Part shown: positions 7,189 to 13,604 of the stretch, piece by piece
Position numbering within the stretch: the first letter of the stretch is position 1
Layout of the letters: each line of letters opens with the position of its first letter
Source of the DNA: an uncultured Bacilli bacterium
Lineage (GTDB): Bacteria; Bacillota_I; Bacilli_A; RF39; UBA660
Assembly: GCA_947623845.1 (NCBI GenBank)
Contig: CANQHM010000027.1
Location: forward strand, 1 to 16,195
Reading direction: 5' to 3'
Length of the DNA stretch: 16,195 bases
Notes under the pieces: model-generated
Seen by the model: only the letters and a program-made list of their open reading frames with translations
Database searches by the model: none
What the model was told of the DNA's origin: nothing
Translations under genes and position numbers: made by a program

Positions 7189-7486
7189 GAAAAATAAAGT
7201 TAGTTATTAAATAAGGTAATAAATAAAAAAAGAAAGACTTATTAAAGAATAATAACTCCTTTAAATAAAATAAAGTATTACTAATTAAAAACATATTTAA
7301 AAAAAGCGTAAATAACAAATCATGATAATAGAAATAAAAAATAAAAATAGCGATAATTAATATAATATTGCTTATAATAAAAAAGAGAATATCAAAAGTA
7401 AAATCTTTATTCTTAAGAAGTTTAAAAAGAGGTAAATGAAATAAAATAATACACGTAAAATAAAAAAGAAGTAAACATGATAACAT
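7166..7486 (-). CDS. hypothetical four-helix membrane protein
   Basis: Unrecognised 106-residue protein that is almost entirely hydrophobic (Phe, Leu, Ile), with about four transmembrane segments. A minus-strand AAAGGTGA lies five bases before its ATG, and it fills a stretch that would otherwise be a 350-base gap. Its 3' end overlaps the end of the rluD gene by 23 bases on the opposite strand. It starts divergently from the rhomboid gene, 56 bases away. AT-rich DNA can give Phe/Leu/Ile-rich reading frames by chance, so the well-placed ribosome binding site is the main argument that it is real. No function can be suggested. Confidence 0.5.
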   Translation of the reverse strand: MLSCLLLFYFTCIILFHLPLFKLLKNKDFTFDILFFIISNIILIIAIFIFYFYYHDLLFTLFLNMFLISNTLFYLKELLFFNKSFFFYLLPYLITNFIFLIYPFLK

Positions 7487-7495
7487 AAAATCACC

Positions 7496-7524
7496 TTTAC
7501 TAATTTTATGATTTATAATAAAAT
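7496..7524 (+). promoter_or_regulatory. candidate sigma-A promoter of the rhomboid-nifS pair
   Basis: TTTACT (7496-7501) and TAAAAT (7519-7524) are separated by 17 bases. GGAGGG (7532-7537) follows, five bases before the ATG at 7543. Confidence 0.5.
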
Positions 7525-7542
7525 ATATGATGGAGGGAAAAG

Positions 7543-8685
7543 ATGAGTGCAGTAGTAATGGACAAAAAAGAAGAAATAATTATGAAACTTGTACATTATT
7601 TTATAACTGAATGTAATTATACACCCATGATAGTAAATGGCGTGCAAAATGAAATTTGGTTAGAAAATAGTGAAGGCCCTTATAAAATCGTAAGAATTAA
7701 TTCTAATTATATACATAATATAGAACAATATAAATTTGATATATTTAAAACAACTAATGTAATGAAACAGATAAAGAGAAAGACTTTTTCTTTTAAAATG
7801 AATTCTTTAAGTATTTTTTTAGATATTAATGATGATATTAAGTTAGTTAATTCGAAGAAGATATCTTCTGTTAGTATTAAAAATGAAAAAGAAATAGTTA
7901 AAAGTAAAGTATTATTAGATAGTTTCCCCGATATTAAAGACAAGATTTTAAAAGTAAAAGGAGATTTAAATTTACTTCTTAATGTTACCCAAGATATTAA
8001 TAAAAAGAATGCTAGAGATAATAAAATTTACGAAGAAACATTTAAACCTAAGAAGATTATTATTACGAAGATTATTATGGCGATATGTATTTTGTTATAT
8101 ATCTTAAGTGTTGTTATTGTCTATAATAATGGGGCGAGTGTGTTATTAAATATTGGAAATAATAATTATGTAGATATTCAAAAAGGAGAAGTATATCGGT
8201 TAATATTATCGGTCTTCTTACATGTTAATATTTTTCACTTACTATGTAATATGTATGCGTTATATATTATTGGAACGCAGTTAGAAACGTTTATTGGGAA
8301 ATTTAAATATTTATTAGTATTTTTGATAAGTGCGATAGTAGGGAACCTGTTATCGTGTGTCGTATCTAATAATGCAAGTGTAGGTGCTAGTGGAGCGATA
8401 TTTGGTTTATTAGGAGCGATTCTCTATTTTGGATATCACTATCGTTTATACTTAGGTAGTGTCATTAGAACGCAAATAATTCCCGTTATAATCATTAACT
8501 TATTATTAGGATTTATGTGGCCTGGTATTGATAATGCCGCCCATATTGGAGGATTAGTAGGAGGTTATCTATCAATGATGGCCTTAGGTATTAAAGATAA
8601 AACCGAAACTAGTGAAAAAGTTAATGGATGGATTGTTTTAACCATTTTAATAGGATTTTTAACTTACCTATTAATTATAAAATAA
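7543..8685 (+). CDS. rhomboid intramembrane serine protease with cytosolic N-terminal domain
   Basis: Membrane protease that cleaves transmembrane segments of other membrane proteins. Residues 1 to about 170 form a soluble, lysine-rich region, and the polytopic rhomboid domain starts near residue 175. Diagnostic motifs are HVNIFHLLCNMYAL (about residues 227-240), GASGAIFGLLG with catalytic Ser283, and NAAHIGGLVGG with catalytic His334, completing the Ser-His dyad. The long N-terminal domain and overall size (380 residues) resemble Bacillus GluP/YqgP, which takes part in membrane-protein quality control, but the N-terminal part is too divergent for me to assign that name. The nifS-like gene starts 24 bases downstream, so the two are probably co-transcribed. 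Confidence 0.9.
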   Translation: MSAVVMDKKEEIIMKLVHYFITECNYTPMIVNGVQNEIWLENSEGPYKIVRINSNYIHNIEQYKFDIFKTTNVMKQIKRKTFSFKMNSLSIFLDINDDIKLVNSKKISSVSIKNEKEIVKSKVLLDSFPDIKDKILKVKGDLNLLLNVTQDINKKNARDNKIYEETFKPKKIIITKIIMAICILLYILSVVIVYNNGASVLLNIGNNNYVDIQKGEVYRLILSVFLHVNIFHLLCNMYALYIIGTQLETFIGKFKYLLVFLISAIVGNLLSCVVSNNASVGASGAIFGLLGAILYFGYHYRLYLGSVIRTQIIPVIIINLLLGFMWPGIDNAAHIGGLVGGYLSMMALGIKDKTETSEKVNGWIVLTILIGFLTYLLIIK

Positions 8686-8709
8686 AAGAATAAAAGTGTG
8701 GTGGAAAAT

Positions 8710-9840
8710 ATGATTTATTTAGATTATAGTGCAACAACGCCGATTAATTTAGACGTTTTAGATTCTTATGACAAAGTAAGTAGAGAATATATTGGAAATG
8801 CTAATTCTTTACATGGATTAGGTGCTTCTTCTCGTAATTTACTTAATAGTGCGAGAGAACAAATTAGTGATCTTTTACATATTAAAGAAAGTGAATTAAC
8901 GTTTACTAGTGGAGCGACGATGTCAAATAATATCGCTTTAAAAGGAATATGTGAAGCTTATCAAAATAGAGGGAAAAGTATCTTAGTATCAAAGTTAGAA
9001 CATCCAAGTATTTATGCAATATGTGATTACTTAAAGACGAAAGGATTTAAAATTGATTATGTCAATAATACGAAAGAGGGCTTAATCGATTTTGAAGATT
9101 TAAAAAAGAAAGTTACCAAAGATACGATATTAGTAAGTATTTGTGCGGTGAATAGTGAATTAGGAGTAAGACAACCTTTAAAAACTTTAAGACAAATTAT
9201 TAAAAAGGAAAACCCTAATACGTTCTTTCATAGTGATTTAACTCAAGCAATTGGTAAAGTATCTGTAAATGTTTTAGATACTGATTTAGCATCTTTTTCC
9301 GGACATAAAATATATGGGCCGAAAGGAATTGGGGTATTATATGTTAAAAGTGGAATTAATATAACCTCAATAATTCATGGTAGTGGTAAGAGTAATCCTC
9401 TAAATTTAGGAACACCACCTTTACCACTAATCGTTTCTTTAGCTAAAGCTTTAAGAATTTCGCTTACCGATATTGATAGAAGAGAAAACTTTGTTAAAAC
9501 ATTAAATGAAAGAATTGTAAGTGAACTTAAGAATTATAAAAATATTAAAATTAATAAAACTAGTTATAGTATTCCCCATATATTAAATATAAGTTTAATG
9601 AATATTAAACCCGAAACTTTTATTCATGCTTTAGAAGAAGATGAAATATATGTAAGTACGAATACGGCTTGTGCATCAGGTGAAGAAAGTAGTAGTGTTA
9701 TGGCAGTGTTTAATGATAAGAAACGGGCGAGTACGACCATAAGAATAAGTTTATCTTATTTAACTACGAATGAGGAAGTAAATACTTTCTTAAAAAGCTT
9801 TGCTAAAAATTATGAAAAATTAAGTAATTTAAATAATTAA
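8710..9840 (+). CDS. nifS: NifS/IscS-type cysteine desulfurase
   Basis: PLP-dependent aminotransferase class V enzyme that takes sulfur from cysteine as a protein persulfide and delivers it for Fe-S clusters, thiolated tRNA or thiamin. Family motifs are in order: YLDYSATTP at the N-terminus, TSGATMSNN (cofactor phosphate), EHPS, HSDLTQAIGK (PLP ring contacts) and SGHKIYGPKG with the PLP lysine K200. NTACASGEES carries the catalytic Cys321. The usual YLDNAATTP start has YS in place of NA, a variation seen in some relatives. I chose the ATG at 8710 with GGTGG (8700-8704) before it, not the upstream GTG codons, since family proteins begin M-YLD. No iscU, sufU or thiI gene is adjacent, so the sulfur acceptor is unknown. 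Its last four bases overlap the convergent xre gene. Confidence 0.92.
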   Translation: MIYLDYSATTPINLDVLDSYDKVSREYIGNANSLHGLGASSRNLLNSAREQISDLLHIKESELTFTSGATMSNNIALKGICEAYQNRGKSILVSKLEHPSIYAICDYLKTKGFKIDYVNNTKEGLIDFEDLKKKVTKDTILVSICAVNSELGVRQPLKTLRQIIKKENPNTFFHSDLTQAIGKVSVNVLDTDLASFSGHKIYGPKGIGVLYVKSGINITSIIHGSGKSNPLNLGTPPLPLIVSLAKALRISLTDIDRRENFVKTLNERIVSELKNYKNIKINKTSYSIPHILNISLMNIKPETFIHALEEDEIYVSTNTACASGEESSSVMAVFNDKKRASTTIRISLSYLTTNEEVNTFLKSFAKNYEKLSNLNN

Positions 9841-10076
9841 TCTAATTTTTTAAAAAATTCTTCCATAGGAACATTTAGTTTCTTGGAAATAATATATAAA
9901 AATTCTAAACTAAAAGTTTGGTAACTATTATTTTCGATATTAGAAATAGTACCTTCATTATATTGGATTAGATCAGCTAACTGTACTTGAGTTAGCTTTT
10001 TTTCTTTTCTAATTCTTCTAATATTCTTACCAACTATTACATAAATATATTTGTTGTCATTTTTATTTATTTCCAT
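9837..10076 (-). CDS. small XRE-family helix-turn-helix transcriptional regulator
   Basis: A 79-residue single-domain DNA-binding protein of the Cro/CI (XRE) type. The HTH_3 domain spans about residues 13-76: VGKNIRRIRKEKKLTQVQLADLI, then the recognition region NEGTISNIENN, and FSLEFLYIISKKLNVPMEEFF. There is no effector-binding or protease domain, so it is probably a simple dimeric repressor. The ATG at 10076 lacks a good ribosome binding site, but no other start fits. Its likely -10 (GATAAT on the minus strand, 10094-10099) lies within the palindrome at 10089-10103, which suggests autorepression. It diverges from the large surface protein gene starting 114 bases away and may control it. Regulators of this size are common in phage, plasmid and other accessory modules. 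Confidence 0.88.
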   Translation of the reverse strand: MEINKNDNKYIYVIVGKNIRRIRKEKKLTQVQLADLIQYNEGTISNIENNSYQTFSLEFLYIISKKLNVPMEEFFKKLD

Positions 10077-10088
10077 AACTTATCACTA

Positions 10089-10103
10089 ATTAGATTATCT
10101 AAT
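10089..10103. promoter_or_regulatory. perfect 15-bp palindrome, candidate XRE operator
   Basis: ATTAGAT and ATCTAAT form a perfect 7-bp inverted repeat around a single central T. It lies 12 bases before the xre start codon and overlaps a GATAAT -10-like element on the minus strand. Size, symmetry and position suit a dimeric Cro/CI-type repressor. Confidence 0.5.
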
Positions 10104-10123
10104 AACATTTGCGAAGATAACTG

Positions 10124-10136
10124 CATTTAGTAAATG
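10124..10136. promoter_or_regulatory. second palindrome in the divergent intergenic region
   Basis: CATTTA-G-TAAATG is a perfect 6-bp inverted repeat with a one-base centre, the same geometry as the site at 10089-10103 though not the same sequence. It lies between the two divergent genes and could be an operator on the side of the surface protein gene. A third palindrome, GTAAGCTTAC, lies at 10160-10169. I found no convincing sigma-A promoter for the plus-strand gene. Confidence 0.35.
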
Positions 10137-10190
10137 TACTTTTTTTATTAATAATTATGGTAAGCTTACTTTATAAGGTAGGAATGTAAT

Positions 10191-12146
10191 ATGAAATTAT
10201 TTGATAAACAATCTTTAACATTATTAGTAAGTGTGGTAACTATAAATGTCTTGTGTATTATCGCTGTATCATACGCTTATTTTACTACCCAAATAAAGGG
10301 CAATGATGCCGCAGGTCCAATTACTGTTGTAATGGGTAGTATGAAAATAAAGTATGAAGATAGTGATTTAGTTATACTAGATAATGCTATACCAGGAGAT
10401 TATTTAATTAATAAATTTAAAATAACTAATACTGGAACATTAGATGCAAATTACAATCTAAAAATAGATGTTATAGAAAACAACTTTAGAGATAAAGGAG
10501 ATTTAGAATATACATTAAGAAGAAATGGAGAACCAGTAGTAGAAAATGAAACATTACCATATACTGATGGTTATATCTTAGTTAATCAAACTATTACTAC
10601 TGGTGGTGTAGATAATTATGAATTAGAAGTTAAATTTAAAGTAGATGAAACTGATAAAAATCAAAATGATAATAAAAACAGAAGATTAGATTTTAAAATC
10701 GTAGTAGATTCTAATGAAGATGCAGAAGAATATGTTTATAAACCATTATACAAAGATAATAGTGGAGCAAATATACCAGAGTTATATCAGGGTATGATTC
10801 CTATAAAATATGAAGATATCAACGAAGATGGAACTAAAGAAATCGTTATAGCAGATGTAAATAGTGATTGGTATGATTACGATGCACATGAATGGGCGAA
10901 TGCTGTATTAATTGATCATACCAATAAAGATATAGTAAATAAATTCTACAATGAAGATGGAACACTAAAATATGGAGATATAGTAACAACGGATGACATA
11001 CTTCAAATGTATGTATGGATACCTAGATATAAATATGAGCTATTTAATGCTAATAATCAATCAGTTCCAGAACAAATGATAAATATAGAATTTGAAACAG
11101 GAGAAGATAATACCGGAACAGTATCTTGCACATATACTGATATGAAAAATGGAACAGTACAAGAAAAATGTACTAATGCTTCAAATGGAGAGTGGTACAC
11201 TCATCCTGCATTCACATTTGGAGATACAGAACTTGTAGGAATATGGATAGGAAAATTTGAACCAAGTGATCCAGATGATGCAAATGGTAGAGCAGATAAT
11301 GTTATAAATGAAGTAACCATACTACCTGATAAAACAAGTATAGTAAATAAAAAAATCGAAACTTTCTATAATGCTGTAAGAAATATAGAAAAAGAAAATA
11401 ATAAATATAATTTAAATATTAGAGAAGTAGATACACACCCTATAAAAAATATTGAATGGGGAGCAGTAGCATATTTAACAAACTCAAAATATGGAAGATT
11501 CAATAGTGATGGGAATACGATAGAGAGTGGTGCTGAAGTATGGATTAATAATTCGGCACAAGGTAATGGAACTGATGAAATTACAGGGTATGGTGGAACA
11601 TATACAGGATGTGTAGGAACCGATGTAAATGATACAGTTAAATGGAATACAGAAGCAAATGCACCGGCAAAATGTGAGGTAGAGTACAGATGGAATACTG
11701 GGGGAGTAAAAGCGAGTACAACTGGAAATATGTATGGAATATATGATATGTCTGGTGGTGTTTATGAATATACGATGGGTGTAATTAAAACACAAGATGG
11801 GACCGATATATATTACGAATATAGTGGATTTAACGAAGAAACAATGCCAGATTCTAAATACTATGATTTATATAGTTTTAGCGTTAGCCATACAGACCAC
11901 GGACGTGGACATTTGGGTGATGCTACTAGAGAAGTTTTAAAAAAATATGCGAGTGGTACTGGAGCATGGTATAATGATTTAGCGGATTATCCTAGTGCTG
12001 AAAGTTGGGTTGCACCATGGTTCCTACGTGGAGGTAGATATCACGCTGGTATTATGTCTGGAATCTTTTCGATTGGTCGTGGCGCTGGATTTAGTTCTGG
12101 ACAGTCGTTTCGTTCAGTCTTAACTGCTCAAGATGGAGTAGATTAA
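10191..12146 (+). CDS. exported protein: TasA/camelysin-like N-terminus plus FGE/C-type-lectin-like domain, probable DGR target
   Basis: A 651-residue surface or secreted protein. Residues 9-30 are a hydrophobic export segment ending VSYAYFTTQ, like the N-termini of TasA/camelysin proteins and others with SipW-type signals. Residues ~40-175 look like a beta-sandwich (IPGDYLINKFKITNTG; VDNYELEVKFKV). From about 270 a formylglycine-generating-enzyme-like C-type-lectin domain begins: YVWIPRYKYE near 273, ELVGIWIGKFE, YDMSGGVYEYTMG near 518-530 and WFLRGG (610-615), ending SFRSVLT (639-645). The catalytic cysteines of true FGE are not evident, so a ligand-binding role is more likely. The tail (about 616-637) has the composition of a DGR variable region. 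AAGGTAGG (10175-10182) precedes the ATG. The gene favours ATA, GGA and AGA codons more than its neighbours, suggesting transfer. The ligand is unknown. Confidence 0.82.
   Translation: MKLFDKQSLTLLVSVVTINVLCIIAVSYAYFTTQIKGNDAAGPITVVMGSMKIKYEDSDLVILDNAIPGDYLINKFKITNTGTLDANYNLKIDVIENNFRDKGDLEYTLRRNGEPVVENETLPYTDGYILVNQTITTGGVDNYELEVKFKVDETDKNQNDNKNRRLDFKIVVDSNEDAEEYVYKPLYKDNSGANIPELYQGMIPIKYEDINEDGTKEIVIADVNSDWYDYDAHEWANAVLIDHTNKDIVNKFYNEDGTLKYGDIVTTDDILQMYVWIPRYKYELFNANNQSVPEQMINIEFETGEDNTGTVSCTYTDMKNGTVQEKCTNASNGEWYTHPAFTFGDTELVGIWIGKFEPSDPDDANGRADNVINEVTILPDKTSIVNKKIETFYNAVRNIEKENNKYNLNIREVDTHPIKNIEWGAVAYLTNSKYGRFNSDGNTIESGAEVWINNSAQGNGTDEITGYGGTYTGCVGTDVNDTVKWNTEANAPAKCEVEYRWNTGGVKASTTGNMYGIYDMSGGVYEYTMGVIKTQDGTDIYYEYSGFNEETMPDSKYYDLYSFSVSHTDHGRGHLGDATREVLKKYASGTGAWYNDLADYPSAESWVAPWFLRGGRYHAGIMSGIFSIGRGAGFSSGQSFRSVLTAQDGVD
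12018..12122 (+). other. probable DGR variable region (VR) at the 3' end of the lectin-like gene
   Basis: In the 90 bases from 12033 to 12122, by hand count, only 15 are adenine (about 17%), in a gene that is otherwise strongly A-rich. Codons at the positions that vary in related proteins (residues 618-621, 623, 629-632, 634-636) are CAC, GCT, GGT, ATT, TCT, GGT, CGT, GGC, GCT, TTT, AGT and TCT. All end in C or T, as expected if they arose from AAC/AAT codons in a template repeat by adenine-specific mutagenesis. The frame WFLRGG...SFRSVL is constant. No template repeat or reverse transcriptase is in the window, so the retroelement would have to act from elsewhere. Confidence 0.6.
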
Positions 12147-12162
12147 GTTCATAAAAATAAAT

Positions 12163-12195
12163 AAATTCTCAAAATAATATTTGAGAATTTTATTT
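12163..12195 (+). terminator. Rho-independent terminator after the lectin-like gene
   Basis: AAATTCTCAAA (12163-12173) and TTTGAGAATTT (12180-12190) form a perfect 11-bp stem with a six-base loop, then a broken T-run. It starts 17 bases after the stop codon. DGR target genes often carry a hairpin just downstream of the variable region, so it could have a second role. Confidence 0.75.
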
Positions 12196-12217
12196 TACAA
12201 AAAATAAAAATTTAATC

Positions 12218-12247
12218 TTTACAAGTTAGCTTTAAGTGTAATATAAT
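12218..12247 (+). promoter_or_regulatory. sigma-A promoter of the structured RNA
   Basis: TTTACA (12218-12223) and a perfect TATAAT (12242-12247) are separated by 18 bases. The predicted start (about 12254) coincides with the first base of the 13-bp helix that closes the RNA. It lies downstream of the preceding gene's terminator, so the RNA is an independent transcript. Confidence 0.75.
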
Positions 12248-12253
12248 ATACTT

Positions 12254-12537
12254 AAGAGATACATTTGATAGTTAGGTGGTTCAGCCTTGGTCCATTTTTA
12301 TATGAAGTTTTTTTATAAAATGAATATAACTATATGGAGAGGTGGTGGTCCTATGAAAGGGAATTTTTGTGGATTATTTAATAATCTTAATAGTACTTTT
12401 AATAGTATTGTCAAAAATTTACAACACGAAGGACTAAAAAAAGAAACGCCTACTCATGCAGTGAATAGGTGTTTCTTGAAAGAAAATTTCGGACCAAGAA
12501 ACATCTAACTAGCACAATTAAATGTATCTCTTTTTTT
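12254..12537 (+). ncRNA. large structured non-coding RNA (~284 nt), class not assigned
   Basis: Eight helices are compatible with one fold. P1: 12254-12266 with 12520-12532, 13 perfect pairs joining the 5' and 3' ends. P2: 12269-12275 with 12505-12511. P3: CTTGGTCC 12286-12293 with GGACCAAG 12491-12498. P3a: 12296-12302 with 12314-12320. P4: TGGTCCT 12346-12352 with AGGACTA 12430-12436 (one G-U). P5: 12362-12369 with 12412-12419. P6: 12372-12377 with 12381-12386. P7: 12441-12452 with 12466-12477 (12 bp, one G-U). Seven U follow P1, giving a terminator-like end, and a promoter fits the 5' end. G-rich islands (GGTGGTTCAGCC at 12275-12286; GGAGAGGTGGTGG at 12336-12348) stand out from AT-rich surroundings. 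It does not look like tmRNA, RNase P, SRP or 6S RNA. From memory, the raiA class of large Firmicute RNAs is the closest known candidate; I cannot confirm this. Confidence 0.78.
12531..12537 (+). terminator. poly-U end of the structured RNA
   Basis: Seven T residues directly follow the 3' arm of helix P1. Unusually, the 5' arm of the terminator stem is the very 5' end of the RNA, about 250 bases earlier; only a weak local alternative (ACAT 12501-12504 with ATGT) is visible. The remaining bases to 12596 hold only a poor imperfect hairpin (12578-12595) after the gerAB stop codon. Confidence 0.5.
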
Positions 12538-12596
12538 GGTTCCTACATATATTATATACACAAATTTACAGAAAATGCAACTAAAAGTTTAATTGT

Positions 12597-13604
12597 TTAT
12601 GTCTTCTTACTTTTAATTATTAAAGATAATAAATATATAAAAGTTAAGACTAGAAGAATTAGATAAGTATGATTATATAAGAATAAAACTATAGGGTATG
12701 TATTACTTACATATACTGCTAAGAAAGTTATTCCAATTAAGAATAGGGGTGTTAAAAACTTAGATACTTTTTTATTAGCAATAATTTTATCATTAAAGAT
12801 ATAACCACAAACACTACCGAGGATAAAGATATCAATAATCCAAGAAGTAGAGAAGATATTTTCTAAGTGTTCAAGAAAGTTAATTAGGTTTAATTTCTTT
12901 AAGATCATGTATTCGGGGAAGCGATAGATACTAGCTAAAGGAAATCCAAATACGCCGATAATAGGAATAATTAAAAGAAGAATAGAAATACTACCTAAGA
13001 TATAACCAGTAGAGTATTCTTTAAAGGATAGTTTTTGTTTGGGCATATTTAAAAGTAGAACTTGGGGAACAGCGGTATAGGATGCCATTACTAAGGTGGA
13101 TTTTAAGAAACTAGGAATATTAGAATTAAATAAGGGGAAGAAATTATCCGTACTAATCATGGGAAAGAAACTTAAAGTTTTAATTAGAATTAATGATACG
13201 GCATAGGGAAGTAATAATTCAACCACCCGTGCAAAAGTATTTAAGCCTTTAGTAGTAGCAATATAAATAACTAAAGTAATAAAACTTGCAATAAGAAAAG
13301 GGGGAGTTTTAATTAGATAGAAAGAACTTATTAGGGTAGTTAAACAGAAAATACCATTATTTAAAAGAACGACAATTAAGAGAAAAAGAATAATTTTATT
13401 GAGAAGATTAAGATTTTGGGTATCTTTTTTAAGATATATTTGGTAATAAATAGCAATAAAGATAAAACCTAGAATAATTCCTAGAATACTAGTTATTAGA
13501 GTATCGGTATTAGAGGTACTTAACATAAGAGAAATACCGGTTCCTAAGAATAATCCTCTAGTTAAGAAAAAACTTAAAAATTTATATTGACGTTTGGTAA
13601 TCAT
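12597..13604 (-). CDS. gerAB: GerAB-type spore germination receptor subunit (GerAB/ArcD/ProY transporter family)
   Basis: B subunit of a GerA-type germinant receptor, an APC-superfamily membrane protein of the spore inner membrane that binds the germinant (an amino acid in characterised receptors). The 335-residue product has about ten hydrophobic segments, beginning ITKRQYKFLSFFLTRGLFLGTG, the position where the family has its first helix. It is slightly shorter than the B. subtilis protein (about 365). Its ATG overlaps the gerAC stop codon (ATGA, 4 bases), so translation is coupled. It is the last gene of the operon. No strong terminator is visible after it; read-through would run antisense to the structured RNA. 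The germinant cannot be predicted. Confidence 0.86.
   Translation of the reverse strand: MITKRQYKFLSFFLTRGLFLGTGISLMLSTSNTDTLITSILGIILGFIFIAIYYQIYLKKDTQNLNLLNKIILFLLIVVLLNNGIFCLTTLISSFYLIKTPPFLIASFITLVIYIATTKGLNTFARVVELLLPYAVSLILIKTLSFFPMISTDNFFPLFNSNIPSFLKSTLVMASYTAVPQVLLLNMPKQKLSFKEYSTGYILGSISILLLIIPIIGVFGFPLASIYRFPEYMILKKLNLINFLEHLENIFSTSWIIDIFILGSVCGYIFNDKIIANKKVSKFLTPLFLIGITFLAVYVSNTYPIVLFLYNHTYLILLVLTFIYLLSLIIKSKKT

Noticed and set aside
11484..11795. Minus-strand 103-residue frame inside the lectin-like gene
   Set aside because: It is an opposite-strand shadow of a clear coding region, without a ribosome binding site.
12353..12508. 51-codon reading frame starting MKGNFCGLF with a GGAGAGGTGGTGG upstream, inside the structured RNA
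   Set aside because: Its bases are fully used by paired helices, the peptide is not hydrophobic like a type I toxin and resembles nothing known. The G-rich stretch is better explained as an RNA core motif. A dual-function RNA cannot be excluded.
12254..12537. Retron-like ncRNA, because the 5' and 3' ends pair like a1/a2
   Set aside because: No reverse transcriptase is nearby, and the next gene is gerAB on the other strand. The promoter and poly-U end define a free-standing RNA.
12537..12596. TGGTTCCTAC at 12537 is identical to ten bases at the start of the DGR-like variable region, suggesting a nearby template repeat
   Set aside because: Sequence after the ten bases differs at non-adenine positions at once, so it is not a template repeat.
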